Origin: an uncultured Devosia sp.
GTDB taxonomy: Bacteria; Pseudomonadota; Alphaproteobacteria; Rhizobiales; Devosiaceae
Length of the DNA: 23,139 nucleotides
Assembly (NCBI RefSeq): GCF_946479885.1
Contig: NZ_CAMLHM010000056.1
Coordinates: forward strand, 1 to 23,139
Reading direction: 5' to 3'
The position numbers and the translations under genes are program-made. A model generated the notes under the pieces. The model worked only from the letters and a program-made list of their open reading frames with translations, did no database searches and was not told where the DNA came from. This document shows positions 1-7,318 of the stretch, one piece after another (position 1 is the first letter of the stretch; each line of letters starts with the position of its first letter).

Positions 1-733
1 ACAGCCAGATCACCATGTGGAAGCCCACGGCCTGCCAGATCGACATGGCGATGATCGAGCCCAGCGCCGTGCCGGCATTGCCCAGCCAGTCGATGCGCGG
101 GAAAGCGCCGAAGGTGGCGGCACCGAGCAGGTTGTTGAGCAGCCCGCTGTCGCCGTCATAGATGAAGCGCCACAGCAGCGAGACCACCACGATCGAGACG
201 ACGACGGGCATGAAATAGATGGCGCGGAACAGGTTGATGCCGCGCAGGCGCTGGTTGATCAGCAGGGCCAGGCCCAGTGCCAGGCCGCCCTGCACGGGCG
301 CCACGATCAGCACGAAGATGACGGTATTGACCAGCGCCATGAGGAAGACGATGTCGCGACCCAGCACATAGGTCCGGTTATCACCGAGATCGAAGCTGAA
401 CCACTCGCGCATGCCGTCATATTGCGGATATTCGGCATTGTTGCGGGTAAAGCTGCGCAGGGCGGGATAGGCGGCGGCGCCTGTGTCGTCGCGGACCACC
501 GCGCCGGCATCGTCGCGCTCTGGCTCGAGGGTCAGCAGGCCAACGCCGAGCAACTGCTCGTAATTGGCGAGGCCGATGAACTGGGTTGGGTTGGGCGAAA
601 TCAGGCGCTGGTTGGTAAAGCTCAGCGCGATGGCGAAGATGAATGGCAGGACGACAAAGATCGCCATCAACAGGGCGGCGGGACCAGCCATCAGCCAGCC
701 GACGCGATTGGAGCGGGTAAACTTGGAAGCCAT
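1..733 (-). CDS. Sugar ABC transporter permease, MalF-type (3' part beyond window edge)
   Basis: Inner-membrane permease subunit of a carbohydrate ABC importer. It should pair with a second (MalG-type) permease and an ATPase outside the window. The frame is open from an ATG at 733 to the window edge, giving about 244 residues of roughly 300. It begins MASKFTRSNRVGWLMAG, followed by a first membrane helix (about residues 13-35). A hydrophilic periplasmic stretch follows (about 45-115), then a helix with VNTVIFVLIVAPVQGGLALG and one with YFMPVVVSIVVVSLLWRF. These are typical of MalF/UgpA-like permeases. The cytoplasmic EAA loop that contacts the ATPase would lie just past the edge and is not seen. 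The gene lies 69 nt downstream of the binding-protein gene on the same strand, so it is read as the third gene of that operon. Substrate cannot be told from sequence. Confidence 0.9.
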   Translation of the reverse strand, partial: MASKFTRSNRVGWLMAGPAALLMAIFVVLPFIFAIALSFTNQRLISPNPTQFIGLANYEQLLGVGLLTLEPERDDAGAVVRDDTGAAAYPALRSFTRNNAEYPQYDGMREWFSFDLGDNRTYVLGRDIVFLMALVNTVIFVLIVAPVQGGLALGLALLINQRLRGINLFRAIYFMPVVVSIVVVSLLWRFIYDGDSGLLNNLLGAATFGAFPRIDWLGNAGTALGSIIAMSIWQAVGFHMVIWL

Positions 734-754
734 TGTTGCCGCCTGTTCGGTTAT

Positions 755-804
755 GGGACCCCAGCCGGAGCCGGGGTCCCTTCAGGGCCGGAGGGGGCGG
801 CCCT
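755..804 (-). promoter_or_regulatory. Intercistronic hairpins between binding protein and permease genes
   Basis: Two inverted repeats lie side by side. GGGACCCC (755-762) pairs with GGGGTCCC (773-780), and AGGGCC (784-789) pairs with GGCCCT (799-804). The second overlaps the TAG stop of the binding-protein gene. No U-run follows on the minus strand. Such hairpins between a binding-protein gene and its permease often stabilise the upstream mRNA or attenuate the downstream gene, which would give more binding protein than permease. The pairing is seen; the role is inferred. Confidence 0.5.
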
Positions 805-2059
805 AAAAGCCGTAATTGTTGTTCTTGGCGATGTCGGCATCGATCTCGTCGACGGCGGCATCAAGCGTTTCGGCAACGTCGGCGCCGTTGGCGATATCGG
901 CCAGGGCTTTCTCGAACACCTTGGCGGCGACGACATAGCCCGGGGTCACGGGACGAACGAGCGCCTGCTTGGCGGAGAGTTCGTAGAACACCTCCATCGG
1001 GCCGCCGGGCTTGTAGTTGATCGAGGCGGCGGCGGAAGCAGGGGTCGGTGGGATAAGGCCGATGCCATCCGAGAAAGCGGTCAGGTACTTGTCCTGCAGC
1101 GCGAACTCGATGAAGGCGGAGGCGCCATCGGGATGAGCCGACTTGGCGGACACGCCGAACTGCCAGGACGCGGCGCCGATCTTGGGGCCATGGCCGAAAT
1201 CGGGTGCAGGCAGGAAGATCGTGTCGTCGAACGTGTTGAGCGTTGCCAGCGCAGCCCAGTTACCGTTCCACGAGAAGGCGTATTTGCCATTGGCAAAGCC
1301 GGAATCACGATCTGCCGGATCCTGGGCAGCCTGGGCATAGCCGTCGGTGAACAGGCTCTGCCACCACTCGCCGAACGCGACGGCTGCCTCGCCGTTGAGG
1401 GCGCCTTCGGCCGTGGTGTAGGTGGTGCGATCGATGATGTCGCCGCCAAAGCTCTGCAGGAACGGCGAGAAGGCGTAGGGATACCATTCGCCGGTCCAGG
1501 CCATGCCCGGATCGAAGGCGAATTCGAACTTGCCCGAGGCCTTGGCTGCGTCGAGTGCGGCCATGAACTCATCCTTGGTCCAGGGTTCGGCCAGCGTCGG
1601 CGTGCGCAGGCCGAGTTCTTCGAGGATGGACTTGCGCGTGACCAGCGAGATGGCGGCATCCCACAGGCCGATGGAATAGAGCTTGCCATCCCACATGCCC
1701 TTGGTGCCAGGCAGGAAGTCGGCGATTTTGCCTTCGTCGATGGTCAGCGGCTGCAGGTAGCCCGACCAGGCCCAGTTGGGCATCACCGGCCCGTCGACAT
1801 CGAGGATGTCGGGCAGGTTGCCGGCCAATGCGCCGGCGACGACGCTGTCATTGTAGGCGGCCTGCGGGAAGCTCTCGAGCTTCACCGCCCAGTCGGACTG
1901 GCTGGCGTTGAAGTCGCTGACGATCTGGTTGATGATCTTGGCTTCGACCTCGTTGCCAGCGCCGTGGTACCACATCGACAGTTCGGTCTGTGCCATCGCC
2001 ACACTGCTGAACAGCGTGGCGCTGAACAGCGCGCCTGCCAAAATTCCGAGTTTGCTCAT
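803..2059 (-). CDS. ABC transporter extracellular sugar-binding protein (family 1)
   Basis: Periplasmic solute-binding protein that delivers substrate to the neighbouring permease. It has 418 residues, usual for family 1 sugar-binding proteins. The first 23 residues are a clear Sec signal peptide with a likely cut after AMA and before QTELSMWYHG. The family pattern follows: an early beta strand with WYHG, then GNLPDILDVDGP near residue 80, and Trp/Tyr-rich ligand-site stretches such as AWTGEWYPYAFSPF and FSWNGNWAAL. The ATG at 2059 has a strong GGAGG ribosome site lying in the 3' end of the regulator gene, which stops at 2062, so the two are translationally close. The ligand is unknown; aromatic residues favour a sugar. 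Confidence 0.92.
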   Translation of the reverse strand: MSKLGILAGALFSATLFSSVAMAQTELSMWYHGAGNEVEAKIINQIVSDFNASQSDWAVKLESFPQAAYNDSVVAGALAGNLPDILDVDGPVMPNWAWSGYLQPLTIDEGKIADFLPGTKGMWDGKLYSIGLWDAAISLVTRKSILEELGLRTPTLAEPWTKDEFMAALDAAKASGKFEFAFDPGMAWTGEWYPYAFSPFLQSFGGDIIDRTTYTTAEGALNGEAAVAFGEWWQSLFTDGYAQAAQDPADRDSGFANGKYAFSWNGNWAALATLNTFDDTIFLPAPDFGHGPKIGAASWQFGVSAKSAHPDGASAFIEFALQDKYLTAFSDGIGLIPPTPASAAASINYKPGGPMEVFYELSAKQALVRPVTPGYVVAAKVFEKALADIANGADVAETLDAAVDEIDADIAKNNNYGF

Positions 2060-2061
2060 CG

Positions 2062-3144
2062 TTATTCCTCCCTGACGATTTTGAGCTGAGAGACATTGTT
2101 GGGGCGGCGGTCGGTGACCGAGCCACGCCAGTAGACCGGACCCGCGACGATCGAGGGGCTGGGATCATTCCAGCTTTCGCCGGAAATCATCGCCATGAGG
2201 CGCTGCGCCGCGCGCACGCCCATGGCGGTATAGGGAAGTTCCACCGTGGTGAGCGGCGGATAGAGGGTTTCGGCGATGACCCGGTAATTGTCGTAGCCGG
2301 CGACCGAAATATCCTCGGGCACGCGCAGACTGCGCGATCGAAGGATGCCATAGACCTTGAGCGCCAGCCGGTCATTGCCGCAACAGAACACGGTGGGCGG
2401 ATTGGGCAGGCGCAGCATGCGGTCGATGGCGTCCCACAGCACCTGTGTCTCGCCCTCCGGGCTCGCCAGCTCGCCGCACTGCACCAGCGCCGGATCGTAT
2501 GGCAGGTGAGCCTCGGTCAGTGCATCGCGATAACCGGTCTTGCGCAGCCCGGTGGCAACGATGTCTTCGCGCAGGGTCAGGTAGGCAATCCGCTCGTGCC
2601 CACCGGCGATCAGGCGTTTGACCAGATCGTGCTGGCCGCGACGGTCGTCGGGCAGGATGGCTGGCGTGCCCACCTCGTCAAAGCAATTGGCCAGCACCAT
2701 CGGCACATCGTCCGGAAGGCGCGGCAGCCGCACCTTCTGGTGGTATTCGGCGACGTAGATCAGGCCCTCGACGCGATGGCGCACAAAGGTATCGATCAAT
2801 CCCGGCACCCGATCGAGGCGACCGCCGGTATCTGCAATCATCAGGGTCTTCCCGCTGAGACCAATGATCTGCTGGATACCCTGAACGAGCATCAATTCAG
2901 GCAGGCCGGCGACCTGCACGTTTTCCGTGGTGGCCGAGATTGCTCCGGTGATCAGGCCGATCAGGCCCGACCGGTTCGAACGCATCATGCGGGCCGCGTT
3001 GGATGGTACGTATCCCAGCTCAGCCATCGCGGCGTTGACGGCATCGCGCGTCGCCTGGCCGACGGGAGCGTCGCCGTTCAACACGCGGCTCACCGTCTTG
3101 GGTGACACATTCGCGGCCTTCGCCACGTCATAAATCGTCGCCAT
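2062..3144 (-). CDS. LacI family transcriptional regulator
   Basis: DNA-binding regulator of 360 residues. The N-terminal LacI-type helix-turn-helix is plain: IYDVAKAANVSPKTVSRVLN at residues 4-23, with the hinge region around 45-60. The rest is a periplasmic-binding-protein-like sensor domain (about 60-340), including GNDRLALKVYGILRS and VPEDISVAGYDNYRVIAETL, typical of the family. The ATG at 3144 follows GGAGG at a good distance. It is the first gene of the operon with the sugar-binding protein and permease, and a tandem operator sits in its own promoter, so it probably represses itself and the transporter until a sugar or sugar phosphate binds. The inducer is not known. Confidence 0.95.
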   Translation of the reverse strand: MATIYDVAKAANVSPKTVSRVLNGDAPVGQATRDAVNAAMAELGYVPSNAARMMRSNRSGLIGLITGAISATTENVQVAGLPELMLVQGIQQIIGLSGKTLMIADTGGRLDRVPGLIDTFVRHRVEGLIYVAEYHQKVRLPRLPDDVPMVLANCFDEVGTPAILPDDRRGQHDLVKRLIAGGHERIAYLTLREDIVATGLRKTGYRDALTEAHLPYDPALVQCGELASPEGETQVLWDAIDRMLRLPNPPTVFCCGNDRLALKVYGILRSRSLRVPEDISVAGYDNYRVIAETLYPPLTTVELPYTAMGVRAAQRLMAMISGESWNDPSPSIVAGPVYWRGSVTDRRPNNVSQLKIVREE

Positions 3145-3171
3145 TGGAACCTCCGCACCGTCATGCTCAGC

Positions 3172-3205
3172 TTATGACACCGATGTCATGACACCGATGT
3201 CATAA
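3172..3205. promoter_or_regulatory. Tandem LacI-type operator
   Basis: The 14-bp imperfect palindrome TGACACCGATGTCA occurs twice with no spacer, at 3175-3188 and 3189-3202. It is flanked by TTA and TAA, so the full 34 bp is also an imperfect dyad, extended by GC/GC to 3170-3207. LacI-family operators typically have a central CG, as here. It lies 28 bp before the start of the lacI-type gene. Binding by that protein is inferred. Confidence 0.75.
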
Positions 3206-3228
3206 GCCAAGTGGTTTTGCGGAGTCAA
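3199..3228 (-). promoter_or_regulatory. Promoter of the lacI/sugar ABC operon
   Basis: On the minus strand TTGACT (3228-3223) is a good -35 element. After an 18-nt spacer, TATGAC (3204-3199) is a plausible -10. The -10 overlaps the upstream operator copy (3189-3202), so a bound repressor would block polymerase. No start site was measured. Confidence 0.5.
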
Positions 3229-3338
3229 GAGCGCCTCAAATGGACGACCATGCTTCAATCAGTTGAGAGCCGTCGGCTATCGGCAGCTTTCAGGGGCATC
3301 GCCGGCCTTCAAGGACGACCGCAACGGGCAACCCGTCG

Positions 3339-4526
3339 CTACAGCGCGCCCAGCGCCCCACCTGCTGCGCCCAGCGACAACACCACGATCCATGGCGGCG
3401 CCTTCCAGGCCACGAGCGCCACGAAGCCGGCCAGGGCCAGGGCAAAGTCGGTCGGGCCGAGCACGGCACTGGTCCAGACCGGGTCATAGAGGGCGGCCCC
3501 GAGAATGCCGACAACGGCCGCGTTGGCGCCGCGCATGCCGGCCTGCGCCAGAGGCTTTTCCCGCAAGGCATCCCAGAAAGGCAGCACACCCACCAGCAGC
3601 AGGAAACCGGGCAGAAAGATCGCCACCAGCGCGATGGCAGCGCCCGCAAGGCCGCTATCAATAGCGCCGAGATAGGCGGCAAAGGTGAACAGGGGGCCGG
3701 GCACGGCCTGGGCCGCACCATAGCCGGCCAGAAAGGCGTCCTTGGCCACCCAGCCGCTGGCCACCGTTTCCGCGTCGAGCAGCGGCAACACGACATGTCC
3801 GCCGCCGAATACCAGGGCTCCGGCGCGACAGAAGGCGTCGAACAGGTCCAGTGCATGACCGTTCACCGCGACCGCCAGCAGGGGCAGCCCGACCAGCAGC
3901 GCCGCGAACAGCACGAGGCTGGCCGTTCCCGCAGCCCGGCTCACGGGAAAGCGTACCGTCGAGGCGGTGGTCGGCCCGCCATTTCGGCAAAACAGCAGGC
4001 CGGCGACGCCGCCCATCAGCAGGGCCACCACCTGGCCAAGGGAGCCGGCCAAAGCGATGGTGAGGATGACGGCTGCGACCGCGATGGCCGCCCGCGGGCG
4101 ATCCGGCGTCAGGCTTTGCGCCATGCCCCAGACAGCCTGGGCCACGACAGCCACGGCAACGAGCTTGAGCCCATGCAGCACGCCCTGCGCCAGCGGCCCA
4201 TCCAGGGCTGCGGCGCCCAGGGCGAAAGCAACGAGCAAAGCCGCCGAGGGCAGCGTGAAGGCCGCCCAGGCGGCAAGCGCGCCCAGCGGGCCGGCCCGCC
4301 ACAGGCCCAGGGCGAAACCGACCTGGCTTGATGCTGGTCCGGGCAGAAACTGGCAGAGCGCGACCAGATCGGCATATTTCGCCTCGGCCATCCAGCGCCG
4401 CCGGACGACGATCTCGTCGCGAAAGTAACCGAGATGAGCGATCGGGCCACCAAAGGAGGTCAGCCCGAGCTTGAGGAAGGTGCGGAACACCTCGCCCGCA
4501 CGTCCGCCTGTTGCCGCTGTGTCCAC
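3339..4526 (-). CDS. chrA: Chromate transporter (CHR family, two-domain)
   Basis: Inner-membrane protein of 395 residues, the usual length of two-domain ChrA proteins, which export chromate. Both half-domains are visible. The N-terminal half has TSFGGPIAHLGYF (23-35) and QFLPGPAS (59-66). The C-terminal half has the matching VFGGGHVVLPLL (239-250) and later AVPGPLFTFAAYLG. About ten to twelve hydrophobic segments are present. The start is a GTG at 4526 with GGGGAAG a few bases upstream. It lies 19 nt after the lipoprotein stop, so it may share its transcript. A short hairpin (ACGGG 3324-3328, CCCGT 3332-3336) follows the stop without a U-run. No chromate reductase or chrB lies nearby, so the true substrate in this host is uncertain. 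Confidence 0.93.
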   Translation of the reverse strand: MDTAATGGRAGEVFRTFLKLGLTSFGGPIAHLGYFRDEIVVRRRWMAEAKYADLVALCQFLPGPASSQVGFALGLWRAGPLGALAAWAAFTLPSAALLVAFALGAAALDGPLAQGVLHGLKLVAVAVVAQAVWGMAQSLTPDRPRAAIAVAAVILTIALAGSLGQVVALLMGGVAGLLFCRNGGPTTASTVRFPVSRAAGTASLVLFAALLVGLPLLAVAVNGHALDLFDAFCRAGALVFGGGHVVLPLLDAETVASGWVAKDAFLAGYGAAQAVPGPLFTFAAYLGAIDSGLAGAAIALVAIFLPGFLLLVGVLPFWDALREKPLAQAGMRGANAAVVGILGAALYDPVWTSAVLGPTDFALALAGFVALVAWKAPPWIVVLSLGAAGGALGAL

Positions 4527-4545
4527 CTGGCTTCCCCGCAGCGCG

Positions 4546-5358
4546 CTACTTGGGCAGCACGATTTCCGTGTCGCCCGTATGCTGGAAGCGTGACGGTATC
4601 ACGACGCCGCCATTGTTGTGGCTGGCATTGCCATTCGAGCAGAAGTCGCGGCGATTGGCCCGGTTCACATAGACCGACATCCGCCGCAGGGCCTCGTCCA
4701 CCGCGAGCGACTGCTCATGCGGGGTCTCTACCAACAGGTTGTCGAGCGCGTAGTCGTAGCTGGAATAGCGGTAATTCAGCGCCCGCACGAACCAGTCGAT
4801 GAAGGCATCGTTCTCGTATTTCCGCGCCGCGACTTCCTCGCCGATGCGCGGCGGCAGGTCGTGGCCCAGGCCGTCATAGGCAATGGCGCGCTGGCGATCG
4901 ATCTCGATCACCTTGCAGATCGCGGCGAAGGTTGTAGGCAGGGTATCGATATCGGCGGTCAGATGCCGCCCGACCGTCGAATAGCGCGTGCGCGAGGATT
5001 GATACTCGGTGCGGCTCAGCCACTGGTAGTAGCGCTCGATGGTGAAGGTTTCGTCGCGCGGCCGGACGATGCGGGTGCGCTGCAGTTCCACGGCGCTGTC
5101 GAACTGCCAGTCCTTGGCATGGGCGGCGACGAGGAAGCGCCAGACGCGGTCATGCATCTCCTCTTCCTGGTCGGTCTTGTTGAAGCTCGAAACCGGCTCG
5201 CCGCGATTGTCGGCAATGAAATCGCCGACCGCCGGCATGGCCGTATCATGGGTCCAGCTTGGCGCGGCGCGGCCAAAATCACCGACCGGGCGCGCCACGC
5301 AGCCAGCCAGGATTGCGGTCAGGGCCAGAGCCCCGGCCAGACGAAAGAAGTTATCCAC
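4546..5358 (-). CDS. Predicted lipoprotein of unknown function
   Basis: I do not recognise the family. With the GTG at 5358 as start, the protein (270 residues) opens VDNFFRLAGALALTAILAGC. That is a compact lipoprotein signal peptide with lipobox LAGC, so Cys20 is probably lipidated and the protein anchored in the envelope. The mature part is hydrophilic and rich in Tyr, Arg and Asp, with no repeats or catalytic motif that I can name. An ATG at 5421 would add 21 residues before the signal and lacks a ribosome site, so I prefer the GTG. The GTG overlaps the stop of the upstream small gene by 8 nt, suggesting coupled translation. chrA follows after 19 nt. Confidence 0.75.
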   Translation of the reverse strand: MDNFFRLAGALALTAILAGCVARPVGDFGRAAPSWTHDTAMPAVGDFIADNRGEPVSSFNKTDQEEEMHDRVWRFLVAAHAKDWQFDSAVELQRTRIVRPRDETFTIERYYQWLSRTEYQSSRTRYSTVGRHLTADIDTLPTTFAAICKVIEIDRQRAIAYDGLGHDLPPRIGEEVAARKYENDAFIDWFVRALNYRYSSYDYALDNLLVETPHEQSLAVDEALRRMSVYVNRANRRDFCSNGNASHNNGGVVIPSRFQHTGDTEIVLPK

Positions 5359-5521
5359 GCTTGCGCTTCGGCCGCGTAGGATCGAGCCTGGTACTTGGCG
5401 GCTGCGATGTCCCGCGCTCATAACGCACCCCGGTAAAAATCAGTATCTGGGCGCCGCCGGGCTTCTTCGCCCCGCTGGTGACGGCTTTGCGCCGTTGATC
5501 GAATTTGACGAGCTTTCCCAA
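5351..5521 (-). CDS. Small conserved protein with FTGVRYER motif
   Basis: A 56-residue protein, beginning LGKLVKFDQRRKAV (TTG start read as Met) and containing AQILIFTGVRYERG near residues 27-40, with a basic C-terminus (PKRKRG). I recall the I-L-x-F-T-G-V-R-Y-E-R segment in small unannotated Hyphomicrobiales proteins, but I cannot name a function. The TTG at 5521 is chosen because TGGAGGA (5532-5526) lies at correct spacing before it. An upstream ATG at 5614 in the same frame has no ribosome site, and the residues it adds do not look conserved. The end overlaps the lipoprotein start by 8 nt, so it is probably the first gene of that operon. Confidence 0.65.
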   Translation of the reverse strand: MGKLVKFDQRRKAVTSGAKKPGGAQILIFTGVRYERGTSQPPSTRLDPTRPKRKRG

Positions 5522-5637
5522 GCTGTCCTCCAGTTGCTCGCTCCCCCATTCCCATTGGAGGCCACGGTTCGCGTTGCAAATCGGTGGTGTGACGCCCTCG
5601 CACCCCTTGCTCATGTCGCCATTAAGAGATCGTCAAG

Positions 5638-5654
5638 GTTAACAGTCTGCTAAC
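5638..5654. promoter_or_regulatory. CtrA-box-like site / 17-bp dyad
   Basis: GTTAACAGTCTGCTAAC is one base off the CtrA consensus gTTAA-N7-TTAAC (second half CTAAC). It is also a 17-bp inverted repeat with 7 of 8 base pairs. It lies between the divergent small gene (start 5521) and the DUF2336 gene (start about 5690), where a regulator could act on either. Regulation by CtrA is inferred from the motif only. Confidence 0.4.
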
Positions 5655-5689
5655 GAATTGGCGGCAAGAGTGAATGGGCATCGAATGTG

Positions 5690-6868
5690 ATGCGATTCCG
5701 AATAGACGGTTCCCCGGACATGCTTGGTTTTCAGCCTTACGAGACGTTTCAACTGCTCATCGAGACGGGTGGCGTCGACCGTACGAATACCCTGCTGATC
5801 GCGGCCTGCGACGCCTATGCGCGGCGCGGCAAGCCCACTCCTCCCGAAATGGAACAGTTCGAGGCCCTGGCCGGCCGACTTTTCCCCATTGCCGGCCCGC
5901 AGGCCCGCGCCAAGGGTGCCGCCATCCTGGGCCGCGCCGAGATGTTGTCCCCTGCCCTCGAGCAGCTGGTGGTCGACCATATCGGGGAAGACCTCAACGG
6001 GTTCCTGGCCGGTGCTACCGAGCTTTCCGAACCCACGATGCTCGAGATCATCGCCCGCTATGACGTGCCGGGCGCGGCCACCATTGCCGCCCGCGACGAC
6101 CTCAGCAATGTGGTGCTGGCCAAGCTGTTCCAGATGAATTCGCGCAAGGTTTACAGGGCCTTGGCATCCAATCTCGCCATTGTGCCGCGCGGCGCCTATC
6201 TCAGCGCCCTCGCTCGTTCGGCCCAGATGGACCACCTGGTTGCCGAGTCGCTGGCCAAGCGCGCCGACTTCGACGCGGCCCTCCTGGCCCCGGCCTTCTT
6301 CGACCTTTCGGACGTCGATCGGGTCAAGGTCATCCAGGCCTTCGCCCATCGCGAGACGCCCAAGGCGCCGATCAGCAAGACCATCGAGCAGCTCACCGTC
6401 GCCAATCAGGAACTGACCAAGGCGCTGATGAAGCTGTTCTCCGAGAACCGCCGCCCCGAGGTCACGCGCCTGCTGTCGCAGATCACCGGGCTGGACGAAG
6501 TACGCTGCGGGCAGATCGCCCACGATGTCACCGGCGCTTCGCTGTTCGTCATCCTGCGCGCCTTTGGCTGCACCGCCTATGACGGGCTCAAAGTGCTGAT
6601 CCATGCCACCAGCCATGACAGCGAACGCTCGCGGGCGCTGGCCGATTTCGCTACTTTGTTCGGCAATGTCTCGCCGGAATCAATGGCTTACCTGATGAGC
6701 GCCTGGCGCGGCGAAGTGAACCTGCTCGAGCTCAACAAGCCCGAATACAAGGCCTTCGTCGAGACCAGTCGGCGCACGCCGAGCAACACGCTGGCCCCGG
6801 CGCACAACCCGGTCGTCGACCAGGCCATCGAGGCCCTGGCCCGCATCGGCGCGCGGCGTGCGGGGTAG
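5690..6868 (+). CDS. DUF2336 domain-containing protein
   Basis: About 392 residues, matching the alphaproteobacterial DUF2336 family of cytosolic, all-helical, HEAT-like proteins. Family traits seen are the N-terminal ETFQLLIETGG and TNTLLIAACDAYARRG, followed by a series of Ala/Leu-rich helices, for example TMLEIIARYDVPGAATIAAR and VVLAKLFQMNSRKVYRAL. No catalytic residues are evident; a scaffold or regulatory role is plausible but unproven. The start is uncertain: GTG 5687, ATG 5690 and ATG 5720 are all in frame, and none has a strong ribosome site. It is transcribed alone on the plus strand, away from the small gene/lipoprotein/chrA group, and ends in the REP-like repeat facing the DUF1491 gene. 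Confidence 0.85.
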   Translation: MRFRIDGSPDMLGFQPYETFQLLIETGGVDRTNTLLIAACDAYARRGKPTPPEMEQFEALAGRLFPIAGPQARAKGAAILGRAEMLSPALEQLVVDHIGEDLNGFLAGATELSEPTMLEIIARYDVPGAATIAARDDLSNVVLAKLFQMNSRKVYRALASNLAIVPRGAYLSALARSAQMDHLVAESLAKRADFDAALLAPAFFDLSDVDRVKVIQAFAHRETPKAPISKTIEQLTVANQELTKALMKLFSENRRPEVTRLLSQITGLDEVRCGQIAHDVTGASLFVILRAFGCTAYDGLKVLIHATSHDSERSRALADFATLFGNVSPESMAYLMSAWRGEVNLLELNKPEYKAFVETSRRTPSNTLAPAHNPVVDQAIEALARIGARRAG

Positions 6869-6896
6869 GTCCAGGCTGCGCCAAGACGCCACCAAG

Positions 6897-6976
6897 GACC
6901 TCATGGTGAGCCTGTCGAACCACGAGCACGGCGATTTTGGCACGACGTCGTCCTTCGACAAGCTCAGGATGAGGTC
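6897..6976. repeat. Inverted pair of REP-like elements between convergent genes
   Basis: Arm 6897-6925 (GACCTCATGGTGAGCCTG...) and arm 6948-6976 are inverted copies that match at 24 of 29 positions. Four of the five differences are paired: TGGT/ACCA in the first arm is TCCT/AGGA in the second, so each unit keeps its own small hairpin. The unit resembles the CCTTCGACAAGCTCAGGATG type of intergenic repeat common in alphaproteobacteria. It fills the gap between the DUF2336 stop and the DUF1491 stop, whose last base it touches, and may stop transcription both ways. Confidence 0.75.
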
Positions 6977-7317
6977 TATTGGGCAATGACCTCGATGCCG
7001 AGGTCATCTTCATGGCGCAGGTCGATGCTCAGCACCCAGAGGTCGGGATCGAACTGAGCCTCGCGCGCAATCCGCTCGGTGACCTTGATCGGCTCGACAT
7101 GGTCGAAGCGACGCTGGAACACCAGGCTCGCATCGTCCTTGCGGCTCGCCATTGGCGCGGGCGTGAACAGGGACCGCGTCCCATCCAGATGATCCACCTC
7201 GATGAAGACCTGCCCGGCAATGGGGTCGCCCCGCCGGGCCACCACGCACATGTGACCGAGGTCGTTGTGGCGCCTGACGAAGACGCTGCACCACAGGTCG
7301 CTGCGGAGTGCGCTCAC
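6976..7317 (-). CDS. DUF1491 family protein
   Basis: A 113-residue cytosolic protein of the DUF1491 family, function unknown. Family pattern seen: an N-terminal ALRSDLWCSVFVRRHN, then CVVARRGDPIAGQVFIEVDHLDG and SLFTPAP, ending with a strand-rich segment PDLWVLSIDLRHEDDLGIEV. I choose the GTG at 7317 because it lies 1 nt after the stop of the peptidoglycan-binding gene and gives the family's usual N-terminus. A longer in-frame start at 7353 would add 12 unrelated residues. No separate ribosome site is seen, consistent with translational coupling. It is the last gene of the histidine kinase operon. Confidence 0.85.
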   Translation of the reverse strand: MSALRSDLWCSVFVRRHNDLGHMCVVARRGDPIAGQVFIEVDHLDGTRSLFTPAPMASRKDDASLVFQRRFDHVEPIKVTERIAREAQFDPDLWVLSIDLRHEDDLGIEVIAQ

Positions 7318-7318
7318 G

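Noticed and set aside
17..2089. A 690-residue plus-strand open frame
   Set aside because: It lies opposite the ABC permease and binding-protein genes, with low-complexity Gly/Asp/His/Gln composition typical of an antisense shadow in high-GC DNA.
5522..5614. Longer form of the small protein from the ATG at 5614
   Set aside because: No ribosome site before that ATG, while TGGAGGA directly precedes the TTG at 5521; the added residues look like random upstream translation.
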